Shown here one piece after another: positions 32,196-42,984 of a stretch of DNA of 64,000 bases. The notes beneath the pieces were generated by a model, which ran no database searches, was not told the origin of the DNA, and worked only from the letters and a program-made list of their open reading frames with translations. This DNA is from Micrasema longulum (taxonomy: Eukaryota; Arthropoda; Insecta; Trichoptera; Brachycentridae). The translations under genes were made by a program, and so were the position numbers. Location of the stretch: assembly GCA_022494885.1 (NCBI GenBank), contig JAGVSM010001404.1, positions 1-64,000 on the forward strand, given 5' to 3'. The first letter of the stretch is position 1. Each line of letters opens with the position of its first letter.

Positions 32196-34023
32196 AGCAT
32201 CTATTTTATATCATTTTTTTCTAGATTAAAAATGGATAATATTGCTTTTTTTTTCATTAAGTGTAAGTAAGTTTGGCTTCATCCACTTTTATTATGAATT
32301 TCCCGAACATCTACGCCTTATATCAGTTTATTCAAGCGATGCTAATTTATTCCATTTTAAACACTAGCTTTCAGATTATTTTTGCGTTTTATTTAGTTTA
32401 AAATGAATACTTTTCACTTTAATCAACCAGAGCAATTGTTCACATCATTCCTAATAAATGAAAACATTATACAATCAGCTCATTTTGCATTAAAAAAGCA
32501 TTTTTTTTTTTTTCTAAAGTAAAACATAGTTAATATTATACTATTTTAAGAACTACATAAATTGAACAATTTTTTTTAATAACTTGCCGGGTTAGCATAA
32601 TATTATTTTTTTTTAGGGTAAAGAGTCAAAGTTACCTGAAGATTTATTTTAAATTCATTGACCGGGCATTCATATTTTTTTTCCAAACCAGTATTTGTAA
32701 TCTTTTGGACTGTGATCAACAGAAGAGTTATTCAGAATTGTGAAACATAAATTAAAATCCTGAAAGATGAAAATTTGAAAAAGTAGCACTCGAGAAACTT
32801 ACCAAAGGCGTAGATGTTCGGGAAATTTATAAAAGTGGAAATATCTCGAAAACTAAGGCATTTTTGTGAAGGTCATATTTGCATTTTTGTTTGAACACTG
32901 TTCTCTCTTTTATTGATTTATATTGTATTTTTTAAATTTTATGTTGTTTATATACTCATGTTTTATATAACTTCCTCCATGCATGTAAAAGCCTTATGGG
33001 CGTAAAAAAATATTTAAAAAAATAAAAAATGTGTTTTATATCTTTTCTGTCAACAATTTAAATTTAAATTCAAATGACAGAGATAGATGCTATTTTAAAT
33101 AGTGAAAAATAATCACAAATACAGAAAAATATTACTTGCGTTGTATTCAAATTAAGGCAACGATATATTGTCATTTGTGCATAAAGATTAGAAAGCTAAA
33201 CAATATTGAAATGAGCGAATATTTTTTTATCACATTATTTCAAGTAACTCTTAATCATAAAAGAAAATAATGAGATGGTGGCATTAATATATATGTGATA
33301 GCGTAATTTAATAAAATAATAAGCAAATATTATAATAATATATTTGCAATAAAAATTATTGTTCGGTAGCAATAAATACAGCACAAAAATCTTATTAAAT
33401 GAGTAAAATAATTATATCACTCACCCAACATTGCTGTTGGTATGATTAAGGCACAATAATGAATTCAAATTGATATAATTACTACCCTCTTGACACTTCA
33501 TAATCTTTTATCAAGTAGAGATATCTAATAATTGTAAAAGCATTCAGTTTGCTTGTCACTAATGTCTCAATGAAAATTCCAGCGGTGCTATTCTGAACTC
33601 TCGTGGCCGTAGAAACCACTTTTATCTTTTGTATTTACATGCAAAATTTTAAATATTTTTATTTTAAAACCGAAGCTATCTGCATTAATTATGAAATATG
33701 TATTTTTTTAATCTCTTTGATAATTTTACAGAATGTATATAAGTACTGTAAAATCCATGAAAGTAACAATGTTTTTACATAGAAAATAAAATTTGAGTAT
33801 AAAATTTTAATTGACTACAGTCAATATATCGACAAGCATCGACAAATCTCTTACAGTCTCTAGTAAATGAGGTGTTGGAATATAGCGATTATTAGCGGAG
33901 CAATATTTACTCAAAAATGGTATTATTTACAATTGATGACTAATTTACTAAAAGTCCATTAAAACAACAATGGCCACCGTGTACGAAGCATTCTCGTGTT
34001 TGGTAATAGTAAAATGACCAAAC
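32196..34023. other. PHETA intron 2, AT-rich
   Basis: Contains the end of a MITE of the 4168-4503 family (33060-33175) and a short block at 33580-33650 shared with 37155-37270 and 59540-59620. No coding signal otherwise. Confidence 0.45.
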
Positions 34024-34212
34024 CTTCTAACTCATCGAGCTGCCGTTGTAACTCGGCCACCATCAACTTCATGTAGTCGTAGCTGGCGCAGGCGAGCGCC
34101 TTCATCCACTGCTCCATCGAGTCCTGACTCTCGGCCCCGAGGATGTAGGCGCGTCCCTGCGCTCCATGAAATACTATCTTGAAACTGAACTGCTCGTCAT
34201 CTTCAGTAAGTT
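34024..34212 (-). CDS. PHETA: PHETA coding exon 2 (C-terminal half of PH domain)
   Basis: Read from 34212 down: acceptor cccgcttcag, donor g|gtttgg. The overhang plus AA gives Glu, then LTEDDEQFSFKIVFHGAQGR, AYILGAESQDSMEQWMKALA and YDYMKLMVAELQRQLDELE. This matches YVLAAESQDAMEGWVKALSR, then FDYLRLVVRELEQQL, in human sesquipedalian-1. The Trp in EQWMKA is the PH-domain C-helix Trp. Confidence 0.95.
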
Positions 34213-35259
34213 CTGAAGCGGGAACACAACCGTGAATATTCCATATAAACAGTGATGTGACACTTATAATTAAGCCATTATTACGGATGCCTCTCGAGAG
34301 CCTTATCACACTCGCCTACTTTGCAAGGCATCGGAGGACACAGATAGAGGTTTTTTGGATGCCATATGTTCCACCTAGGGAGCGGACATGGATAAAACAG
34401 TAATTAAGCTATAAAAAAACTGGGTTCTACGAAGAACGGTGATGACCTGAAATGTGTTAACCTTATTTATTATTATGCTTTTTACTTAAATCTTATTGAA
34501 AAGTTAATCAGAACAGAATTTTCATTACCAATCATATTCGGTCATATATCAATATGTCATTAACCTATAAGGTCATGGTAAATTTAATGACATCCTAATC
34601 AATCTTCTAAACGCTTCCTGTGGTCTTGTCCCTTTCCCCCTCTATGATTACCGAATGGAGCTTCTCGCTACTATGCGGGGCCCTGTTATAGGTCCTGTCG
34701 GATATACAGATCTGGTGGCTTCCAAAAGAATTTAAAGGCTTTTAAAACGTTTTGTAATCATTTTGGCGAATTGATCATTTCCAATCAATTTAATCGGAGT
34801 CAGTTGAGAATTGACTTCCCTCTTTCCTCAATCCGATGAAGTGCATATTATGTACTTCCGGTTTACCTTCTTTCAGCGCAAAGATGCTAAGGCTACCAGA
34901 TTACAGAGAGCTCCTTCGGGCAGCTTTTCTCGTTCGGCAACGAGCCATTTTTTAGTGCATGTTGGCCCTGCCAAGGAGACTTTTGTTCTCGGATGCGGCG
35001 TGCGGTGGGCAAGCTGTATACCAATCATATTTAAAACTAAGGTAACATAATAACAACTAAAAAGATTTATGCAGAAAATGAGAAAGACTAAGGAAATACG
35101 GTATGACCAAATCCAACAAATAGGTACTTGCAGATGGAGATGTCAAATGTAGGAAAATTCGGCGCAAGTGCATGAGAAGATGTATTAATGATGATGAGTG
35201 GGCAAAGGTGCAATGGTTTGTTTTGTAAATAAAGAATAAAAAACATAATTTCAACCAAC

Positions 35260-35473
35260 CAATTGTGCAGCCTTCTAAAATGATAACACCGATGGGTTCT
35301 TTGTCACCCCTTTTATCAAAGTAAAAGAGTAAATTCCCCTTCAGAACAAACCATCGCTTCTGATAAGATTTGTTAACTTCTCCTCGTTTGTTTAACCAGC
35401 CCTCGCGGTCGACGGGGGTGGCTGAAGTAGCGAATGAGCAGAGATTCTTTTCATTTATCTTCATTTCTAGCAA
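35260..35473 (-). CDS. PHETA: PHETA first coding exon (N-terminal half of PH domain)
   Basis: Two ATGs are possible: 35473 (MLEMKINEKN) and 35464 (MKINEKNLCSFATSATPVD). The second aligns with the human start MKLNERSLAFYATCDAPVD and is preferred. It continues REGWLNKRGEVNKSYQKRWF, VLKGNLLFYFDKRGDKEPIG and VIILEGCTI, then donor g|gttggt after 35260. The WFVL.GN.LFYF and EP.GVIILEGCT blocks are family signatures. Any 5' non-coding exon lies upstream and is not visible. Confidence 0.95.
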
Positions 35474-35940
35474 TCGGATGACTTTTTGTTTACACGGAAA
35501 TTAAGACATTAATGATCTTACCGAACAAAATTTTACCGTTACAAAATAAATAAGCAAGAAAAATAATAGTTTGAAACTAAAATACTATTTAAAACAAACA
35601 AAAATAACTTGATCTCGAAGAAATTTGTAGAATTTTCTAATTTCTACCATTTTTATGGCACTACAACCATAGAAAATTTTGACACTGACAGCGACAGCAG
35701 GAATTTTGACAGTTTTTTTTACATAGATGTCAATAAAAGATGAGTAGTGTTAAGTTTTATTTTTATTTTTAGGTGAGACTTAGTACCTAACTGTGATTTG
35801 GTTCTGTTTTTTGTAAAATCTGAAAAAGACAAATAAATTAATTCCTAATAATTAAATAAAATTTATCCGTTTCAAAACGTATTCATCATTTATAGTCTAC
35901 CAGTTTCTGGATAATCAATCAACCGGCCTTTACAACATTT

Positions 35941-36183
35941 CATAATCATCATTTCTCCATCCGCACCCAGAGGTGCATATGACACTGCATTGAAAAACTA
36001 TATAATTATCTGTTGCATAAAGGTAGGGCCATCAGTTTTACGCTTCAGGTGCAAGTTCAGGGATAAATAAACTTTTTAATGGATAACCGCCTTTCAAACC
36101 AATTGTTCAACCCAACCATGCCGAAAATCAAATTTGAGATCTTATGAAGGCGAACACGCCAACCACTAAAATACGACGTAGAC
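35941..36183 (-). repeat. tRNA-derived SINE (family B), diverged
   Basis: The plus strand shows cataatcatcatttctcc, gttttacgcttcaggtgc, and an inverted tRNA-like head near 36120-36180. Same layout as 13563-13793. Confidence 0.6.
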
Positions 36184-36909
36184 TTATATACACCCGATTT
36201 CCTTTTTCTGGATTTTAGTAGCTATCGAGTCAGAAACATTTGTACAGGATTCTGGTTATTACACACACAAAACCGTCTTCCGCTCGAATATGAATTTTTA
36301 CTTAGTTTGGACATTATTCGTAACCATAAAAAATCATATTGACGTGTTAATAGGATAAGGATATTTTTTAGCTCTTAAAAGACTGTCGGATATTATTTCT
36401 TTGCGCGCGGTGATGTAACATCGTGTTACCACAAGAAAAAGACGGAATATTATAAAGTTAATGTATTTGAAAAATAAGACATGGAAACATACATAATAAT
36501 TCATCAAGTTTTTTTTCATATTCATGATTTGTTTTTTTAATTTTTTATCTGATGTAGTGGACGTATGTTGTGTAGATACATGATTACTTTGAATGCCTAC
36601 GTAATAAGGATCGATGATTATTTTTTTTATTTTTACGACTGAAAATTTATAATTTAGGTAAGTTAAATTTTTTAGTAAATTAATTTATTTTGCCATCACA
36701 TACTGCGGATTTATTCAAACTATTTAGAGATCTGCTGGTTTTAAGTTTTTCCGAAACATCACTTCACTCCCGCAGTTTCGCACTTCTGCTGGGAAAGTAT
36801 TCCATGCCACGGGGCTGCGACCGCAAACGCGCGTTCGCGAATTTATTGCGCTGGTTGCGTATAGGTATAATATATTTTCCTATCGCCGTTGATGTAGCCG
36901 ATCTAAGCG

Positions 36910-37155
36910 TAAAGCTAGGGTTTCCTAGGACAGCGGTGAACGTATCTTAACGGCCGTAGTGAACGGTGATGCAGTGGACAGCCGTCGTTACGGTGACTAG
37001 AGTGGTTTCTTGGGAAAACGGTGTTGTTAAATGTTATTAACACCGTTTTCCTAGGAAACCACTCTCTAGTCACCGTTACGATGGCTGTCCACCGCATCAC
37101 CGTTCACTACGGCCGTTAAGATACGGTCACCGCTGTCCTAGGAAACCCTAGCTTA
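36910..37155. mobile_element. Foldback (palindromic) element, about 245 bp
   Basis: Two arms of about 115 bases are nearly perfect inverse copies around a short centre near 37030. The left arm starts aaagctagggtttcctagga and the right arm ends tcctaggaaaccctagctta. A second element with the same arms is at 58828-59066 and a single arm at 8254-8400. The transcript would fold into a long hairpin. Confidence 0.85.
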
Positions 37156-37159
37156 AGAC

Positions 37160-37275
37160 TTCCGCAGTGCTATTCTGTACCGTTCTCGCGGCCGTAGAAA
37201 ACACTTTTATCTCGTGTATTTACATAAGAAATACGCGAGATGAGTGTTTTCTACTGCCGCGAGAACATTTGGAAT
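37160..37275. repeat. Second palindromic element abutting the foldback
   Basis: The left half ttctcgcggccgtagaaaac, then acttttatctcgtgtattt, is mirrored by aaatacgcgagatgagtgtt, then ttctactgccgcgagaac. Single-arm relatives are at 33580-33650 and 59540-59620. Confidence 0.75.
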
Positions 37276-37659
37276 AATTATTTTAGATATTCCAGAGCGG
37301 AGTTTTGCAGTGACTTGTACATAAGCTGAGAGAGTTTGTATTCCACCCTCCGCATTAATGGGCGGAGTGATATTATAACTGAACTTAGAGATTCCAAAAA
37401 TAAGTCTCGTTGTACGGTTTAATACAAATTAGGCCACTTATTTCATTCATTGCTGGACCTGCGCGGATACTATCATTATTTTATTTTATATTTTATTAAA
37501 CATAAAAATCGACATTTTACACTTTTGACATTTCTCAGTAATACGCAAATAAACGAAGACGGTACTGATCAATTTGTATATGGCACAGTTTTCGTGATTA
37601 TAAATTTTACGGGTCGTCAGAGAAATTAGTGTTTCTATTATTTCATCTACTAAGGAGTC

Positions 37660-37745
37660 GACCCTGCCGGAAATCAAACCGAGGACTTCGAGCGTGATAG
37701 GCGAGAAGTCCACCAACCATTACACTACGAGGCTGACGTATCCGT
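37660..37745 (-). repeat. tRNA-like SINE head
   Basis: The plus strand shows ggaaatcaaaccgaggactt and ccattacactacgaggctga, an inverted B box and A box. Confidence 0.6.
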
Positions 37746-37967
37746 TCTTGCTTTTTTTTCAGGATTTTACCTGAGAGCAACCATCACAACTATTTATTTC
37801 ACACCCAGAACAGTAGTTTTCATCCGCCATAAATAAATATTTTTGTGGAAATTCAACCATCATCAATATTCCATTTTTTCCCATTTAACGGTCCAAAGGG
37901 CACATATTGGTAATTGGAACACCAGGCGAAACGTACCTCGAATATATTTTGTTACATTAATGTAATA

Positions 37968-38352
37968 TGATGAGGAAGTTCAGTGTTATTTTTCAATTGT
38001 TGATATACTATTAAACTAAGTCAAAAATTAAAAAAATAAAATGTTTAATGTATCTGATAATAAGATGTGAATGAATTTTAAAATTGATGTTCTTTTCCGC
38101 TTCTTCTCAGTCAGTTCCGCCGATTGGTACGTTGACGTAAGTAAACCGGAAATCTTCCACAACTCTCGTATCAATGGTTGATTCATAAATACTAGTGACG
38201 TCGTTCAAAGTAGTTCGTTTTTATTAAAATATTTTAAAATATTATTTTGTAGATTTTCATGAAACTTTGCCGAATAATTTAATGCTCTAATTTTTATCGC
38301 GCGTAGGAAAACATTTTTTGTATCAATTTCCCGTAGGGCTGAAGTTCCTTAT
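37968..38352. mobile_element. MITE with TGAGGAAGTTCAG-type termini
   Basis: Ends tgatgaggaagttcagtgtt and ggctgaagttccttatt are inverse-related. The interior is in opposite orientation to the copy at 29628-30054. Confidence 0.75.
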
Positions 38353-38369
38353 TAGTCTCCAGTTAAGGA

Positions 38370-38500
38370 ATGGTCAAATACTGTGGTATTGAAAAACCTT
38401 TTCACAATAAATATTTTCTGTCAACCATGTCAGGAATTGAACCCCAGACCTCTTTCTTACATGGCAGCGAAACGCGCTAACCAATAGACCACGGCGGACA
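38370..38500 (-). repeat. tRNA-derived SINE (family B)
   Basis: The plus strand shows aaccatgtcaggaattgaac and cgctaaccaatagaccacgg, an inverted tRNA-like head next to the MITE. Confidence 0.65.
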
Positions 38501-38527
38501 ATTAATTTCAATAGCTTCGATGAAGTT

Positions 38528-39190
38528 CTGTGAAATGTTTTATTCTATTTAAATTTATTTCAACAGAGAGGGAAAAAGTTTTCGAGAAGAAATTTGGAAG
38601 TCTAGGCATTTACAGGGCTTATGACCTGTCATTGGCTGGTTTAAGTGGCCACTTTACACACTGTGTAACATTCACCATTCTGCCCATGTTTGAACATCCA
38701 CATTTCCTCAACTCTTCCATCTGTTGACTTTTGTGAAGTAAAAGAGCTGAAACCTTTATCACGTGGGTGAGATTCATCCAGCTGAACCAAATCACCTACT
38801 AGGCAACGCCTGAAAACAATTTTCCAATTTTTATACTTCTTCTTTTACCAGGTAGTAATTCAACAATGTTTGATTATGTCCAAATGCTTGCAGACTGGCT
38901 GGATTTCCTCCCTAGGGAGCCTAGTAGGTGATTTGGTTCAGCCGGATGAATCTCACCCACGTGATAAAGGTTTCAGCTCTTTTACTTCACAAAAGTCAAC
39001 AGATGGAAGAGTTGAGGAAATGTGATGTTCAAACATGGGCAGAATGGTGAATGTTACACAGTGTGTAAAGTGGCCACTTAAACCAGCCAATGACAGGTCA
39101 TAAGCCCTGTAAATGCCTAGACTTCCAAATTTCTTCTCGAAAACTGTTTTCCCTCTCTGTTGAAATAAATTTAAGTATGAACAACTCCCT
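38528..39190. repeat. Long inverted repeat, arms about 270 bp
   Basis: Arms at about 38560-38815 and 38920-39170 are inverse copies: gtgtaacattcaccattctg against cagaatggtgaatgttacac, and ggtgagattcatccagctga against cagccggatgaatctcaccc. The spacer of about 100 bases includes ctggatttcctccctaggga, which recurs in the flank. Single-arm relatives are at 4850, 8620, 21440, 42290, 53100 and 57840. Confidence 0.85.
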
Positions 39191-39604
39191 GGGGAGGAAA
39201 TCCAGCCAGTCTGCAAGCATTTGGACATAATCAAACATTGTTGTTTTATTCTAATTCATATTTTTTCAATTAAAGAACCCACTGAATTAAACTGTTTTTT
39301 TTCGTTATTAAAAAAAAACAGAAAGCAAAAATAAAATATTATCATGCTAAAATGGTGCAGTGAAATATTTGAGTTGTGTTTTATACATTTTTATTTGGTT
39401 GGTGGACCAATGCAGTGCCTTATGCACCATTATGTGCAGAAGGGGAATGATGATTATCAAAAATCTTTTTTACCTACTTTAATACTAAAATGTATCTCTG
39501 CATAGGAGTCCTATGCGAAGTATTTTTAAAAAATTTACTAAATAATAAAATATTCACTAAATGTTATTAAATATTTGTATTTAACCACTTCGTCGTCGTA
39601 TGTT

Positions 39605-39835
39605 GGCCTCGTGGTGTAGTGGTCAGCGCGTTTACCTACCGTGCAAGAGGTCCCGGATTCGATTACCGACGTGGTTGACATAAAATATATTTTTTAAATG
39701 TGTTATTACACTAAAATATTTTATAGTCCCTGGTCTGTTACCTGAAGCGTAAGACTGATCATCTTACCTTCATGTAACAAAAATGATCAATATACGCTAC
39801 GATTGGTGTAGGTACCAAGAATGATGATGATGAAA
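39605..39835 (+). repeat. tRNA-derived SINE (family B), best copy
   Basis: Head ggcctcgtggtgtagtggtc with a B box ggattcgatta, body ending with a (gat)n-like tail at 39820-39832. The head alone is tRNA-like, but it lacks a paired acceptor stem. Confidence 0.75.
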
Positions 39836-40204
39836 TCATAAATTAAATTAACGTTAAATAACCACTTACTGACTTTTCTGTGTCTACCGGTTTCGAGACG
39901 TATTCGTCTCTTCGTCAGGACAGCAATTAAATTAACATTAAAAACCTACTATATACCTTCACCATAGTTGTTGCACAAAAATATAAAACCAACACGCCGA
40001 TTAAAACCACAGGCTTTACGTAGGTAACCTTTAAATGCACTGATTATAATTTTTAATTTATGAATATATTTTATGTTGTGGGAGAAAAAGTTGATAAAAG
40101 AGGGAGGGGATGAAGGGAGGGGCGTGAGTTTTTAAATATATTTTTCAAAAATTATTTCATTTTGTAGGCCATTTTCAACGCGTTGTATACGCACTATTAG
40201 AAAA

Positions 40205-40480
40205 TGGAAATCAACTTGGGGTAGAGTAGGATTCGATCCACGGACCTTTTTTTTTTACATTTTTACATTATTTTTTTTTACATTTTTTTTTTGCACGACA
40301 ACAGGCCAGGAGGCCTAATTGCAGTGGTGAATTACATCACAGAGCATCCAGGCTTGAGAAAAATCACATTTTTTGTGTTCTCACCGGGAATCGAACCCGG
40401 AACCTTCCGTGCGTGAGTCAAGCGCTACACCACGGAGGCCGCCTTTGATCCGTAAGTCCGAGACACTAGCCACAAGACAA
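40205..40480 (-). repeat. SINE interrupted by a nested family-A SINE
   Basis: The outer element reads gattcgatccacggacc up to about 40249 and resumes at about 40442 with ttgatccgtaagtccgagac. Compare the uninterrupted relative at 50570-50640. The insert at 40291-40441 (minus, inverted B box gggaatcgaacccgga) with its poly(T) start is a family-A SINE. Confidence 0.7.
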
Positions 40481-40899
40481 CTATCCGATTCAATGGGTAA
40501 TGGGTATAGGGTTACCATTGCAATGGAACCTCGTATAATGGGCTGTATTGAAAGGTTGTTTGATTATTAATTGTTTAAAGGGTTTCCAAAGCCTTCCTAA
40601 ACTGTCATTGGTGTCTGACGATGAGACGAGTACGTCTTGAAATCGGTAGGCATATTAAAGTCGGTATGTAAAATGTTTGACCACAAAGTTAATGCTTTCA
40701 ATAATAATAATAAAATATTTCCTCAATAACTCGTTAAAAACACAAGTTAATCTGTATTTTCAAGAGTTGCATTAGTTGCCTAGCATTAAATTAATTTCAC
40801 CCACGTTAATTAAAATTTCAGCACGTTAACTTTACAAAATTCAACAGCCATCTCTCCCATGAGAGTAGAGGAAAAGTGAATCTTCAAGTCTAAGTTAAG

Positions 40900-41240
40900 A
40901 ATTCGAAATAGAAAATGATATATTACAATACCATGATATTTGTGTATTAAACTTATTTTAAAAAAAATATATATCAAAACCAACTTAACACGATCAGAAT
41001 ACCAGAGAAAATGTAAAAATCAGACTCCCATTCAGAAAAAAAGAGAAGTAACCAAATTTAATTTTATATAAGGGAGAAAAAAATAATTAAGAAATGGGAA
41101 AAAAAATTAAGATTTTTTAAATTCAAAGGCATACGTGTGTATAAAACTATTGATAAATCAAATAAATGTACAAAGTTATTATTAGAGCACGCATAAGAAT
41201 ATTTGTGTGCCCCCAACTTCAAGATTTAAAATAAAATGAA
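40900..41240 (+). pseudogene. LINE 3'-end fragment related to 51890-52690
   Basis: Shares in order gatcagaataccagagaaaa, agaaatgggaaaaa, and the tail ttattattagagcacgcata, then tgtgtgccc, with the LINE at 51890-52690. Frames are broken. Confidence 0.6.
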
Positions 41241-41424
41241 TTGATGAAATAAGAGGGAATGCTGAATATTAGTGTGTAAACTGATCACTTAAATTAGCCA
41301 ATTTTGTAGATGGAGTCTGGGATTTCAACCGTCCATGCTCTCTGTAGCTGCATGACGTGTTGTAATCTAGTTCCTGTTTTTGAAAACGATAAAAAAACAC
41401 TTAACGTTTAAAAATAATGTATAG

Positions 41425-41808
41425 TAGATTTGGTTTTAATTTTTTTTATTTGTCAATTGGCTTAAATATATATTTTTGTGTATCGTATTATCAGCGGTAT
41501 GATTTTTTAAGGTTTTTCCCTTTTTAAATTACTCCGCGAGGGACGTTTCAAGGTCTCTTCCCTTCTTCTCGATGAGTTCTGCTGATTGGTCAGTTGATTT
41601 ACCGTAAACCGGAAATCTATCATAACTTTCTTATCATTGGTTGATTCGGAAGAACCAATGACGTCATTCATTTTAGTTCGTTTTCATGAAAATCGTTTTT
41701 TGTTTTCAGGAAACTTCGGAGTACAATTTAATGCTCTATTTTTACCGCGTGCAAGAATACTTTTTTATATCCAATTTCCCGTAGAGCTGAACTTCTTTAT
41801 TTTAAACC
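41425..41808. mobile_element. TGAGGAAGTTCAG MITE copy, left end lost
   Basis: Contains gattggtcagttgattta, accaatgacgtcattc and the end ccgtagagctgaacttcttt, as in 37968-38352. Confidence 0.65.
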
Positions 41809-42104
41809 ACAATATTTCAACCATCCATGCGTTATGTATCTGCAAGACGTGTTGTGGTAATTATTATACAGCGCCCTTGAGGTGGTTTTCAAATGCGCTA
41901 TATAAACTATCCATTTATATATGACCCAATGGTGGAAAGTTTAATGACATTTTAAAGGTGAGGTTAATTAATTGCTTATAATTAAATTAATTTCTAATCA
42001 ACAAACCTTTTTTTCTCGGTTCTTTATCTTCAAAACATTCACGTTCATTAAAAATATCAAAACAGTTTATTTAAAAAAAATCGTCATAAAGATCACAAAA
42101 TTAA

Positions 42105-42178
42105 AATATTTGACTTTGTCCAAATGTTTGCAGACAAAAGTCTTTTGTCTGCAAACATTTGGACAAACTCAAATATTG
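42105..42178. repeat. Short perfect-like hairpin (about 36-bp arms)
   Basis: The sequence tgtccaaatgtttgcagaca at 42117-42136 is followed almost at once by its inverse tgtctgcaaacatttggaca. The flanks aaaatattt / aaatatt extend the pairing. Confidence 0.8.
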
Positions 42179-42289
42179 TAATAAAACCAACTGGTCCAAG
42201 AAGGAGTTTGAAAATTTGAAAATTGTTTTCAGGCGTTGCCTAGTACGTGAAATAATTCATTCAAATGAATCTCTTCACAACAATAAGGG

Positions 42290-42480
42290 TTTCAGATCTT
42301 TAACTTAACTAAAATCAACAAATGGAAGAATTGAAGAAATATGGATGTTCAAACATAGGCAAAATGGTGAATGTTACACAGTGTGTAAAGTGGCCACTCA
42401 AACCAGCCATTGACAGGTCATAAGCCTTGTAAATGCCTGGACTTCCTTATTCCCTTTTTTAGGGTATTCTCCATCCCTGT
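42290..42480 (+). repeat. Single arm of the 38.5-kb inverted-repeat family
   Basis: Contains atggtgaatgttacacagtg, taaagtggccact and cattgacaggtcataagcc in family order. Confidence 0.7.
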
Positions 42481-42558
42481 TGTAGTTTGTAAACAAAATT
42501 AAAAGTTGGACCGATTAGTAAGTTGGTTCACGTCTCCTGTCTCCTGTATGGGCTCATA

Positions 42559-42866
42559 TACAGTAGAACTTCAACTATCCGAATCAATAAGGACCGAACC
42601 CCATTCGGATAGTAAAAATAATCATATAATTGGATTGATGTTTCAGAAATGACTTAAAACCCACTTGTTCTCTAAATCATTTGAATGAATCCTTAGCGTG
42701 TGGTGACAAAGTACATTGTTTTTCTTAAATTACAAATTTAAAAAGTTGAAATTAAATTGATTTCTTTTATATAATTACTTTGTAAAGCGCCCCTGAGGTT
42801 ATATATTACAAAAATGGCGCTATATAAGTTATCCATAAAAATAATAATAATTGGAGTTCTACTGTA
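42559..42866. mobile_element. Tigger-like MITE, about 305 bp
   Basis: TA-flanked ends cagtagaacttcaactatcc and the inverse of ttggagttctactg. This end sequence is of the pogo/Tigger type. The interior carries a LINE/SINE tail block (gcgcccctgaggtt, then aaaatggcgctatataagtt) that probably inserted into it. Confidence 0.65.
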
Positions 42867-42984
42867 TATAATTACCGGTCATAACCCGTGTAACTGCCTT
42901 GATTTCCATATGCCCTATCTATTGCAATAAATGTAATATGCTTAGTCGGATACGGATACGATACATGGCGCACGCCACATTCGA

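Larger units (their letters stand above)
27528..35473 (-). other. PHETA: PHETA / sesquipedalian (FAM109) gene, four coding exons
   Basis: Minus-strand gene for a small PH-domain adaptor. In vertebrates these proteins sit on endosomes and bind the inositol 5-phosphatase OCRL, helping endosome-to-Golgi and recycling traffic. The four exons 35473-35260, 34212-34024, 30570-30460 and 27688-27528 join in phase to about 221-224 residues, close to the 249-259 of the human proteins. The order is PH domain, a short polar linker with NPFNRL, then the C-terminal ITFRELHTLYG that matches the F&H motif. MED13 ends about 3.6 kb away in convergent orientation. Confidence 0.9.

Noticed and set aside
34811..35050. 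79-codon plus-strand ORF in a PHETA intron
   Set aside because: No recognisable motif, no splice context and opposite to the host gene.
36690..36950. 86-codon ORF before the foldback element
   Set aside because: Its last codons come from the foldback arm, and the same peptide end (KLGFPRTAV) recurs at 58659-58868 for that reason.
38530..39234. Two ORFs encoding nearly the same peptide on opposite strands
   Set aside because: Explained by the two arms of one inverted repeat; other copies of the arm do not keep the frame.
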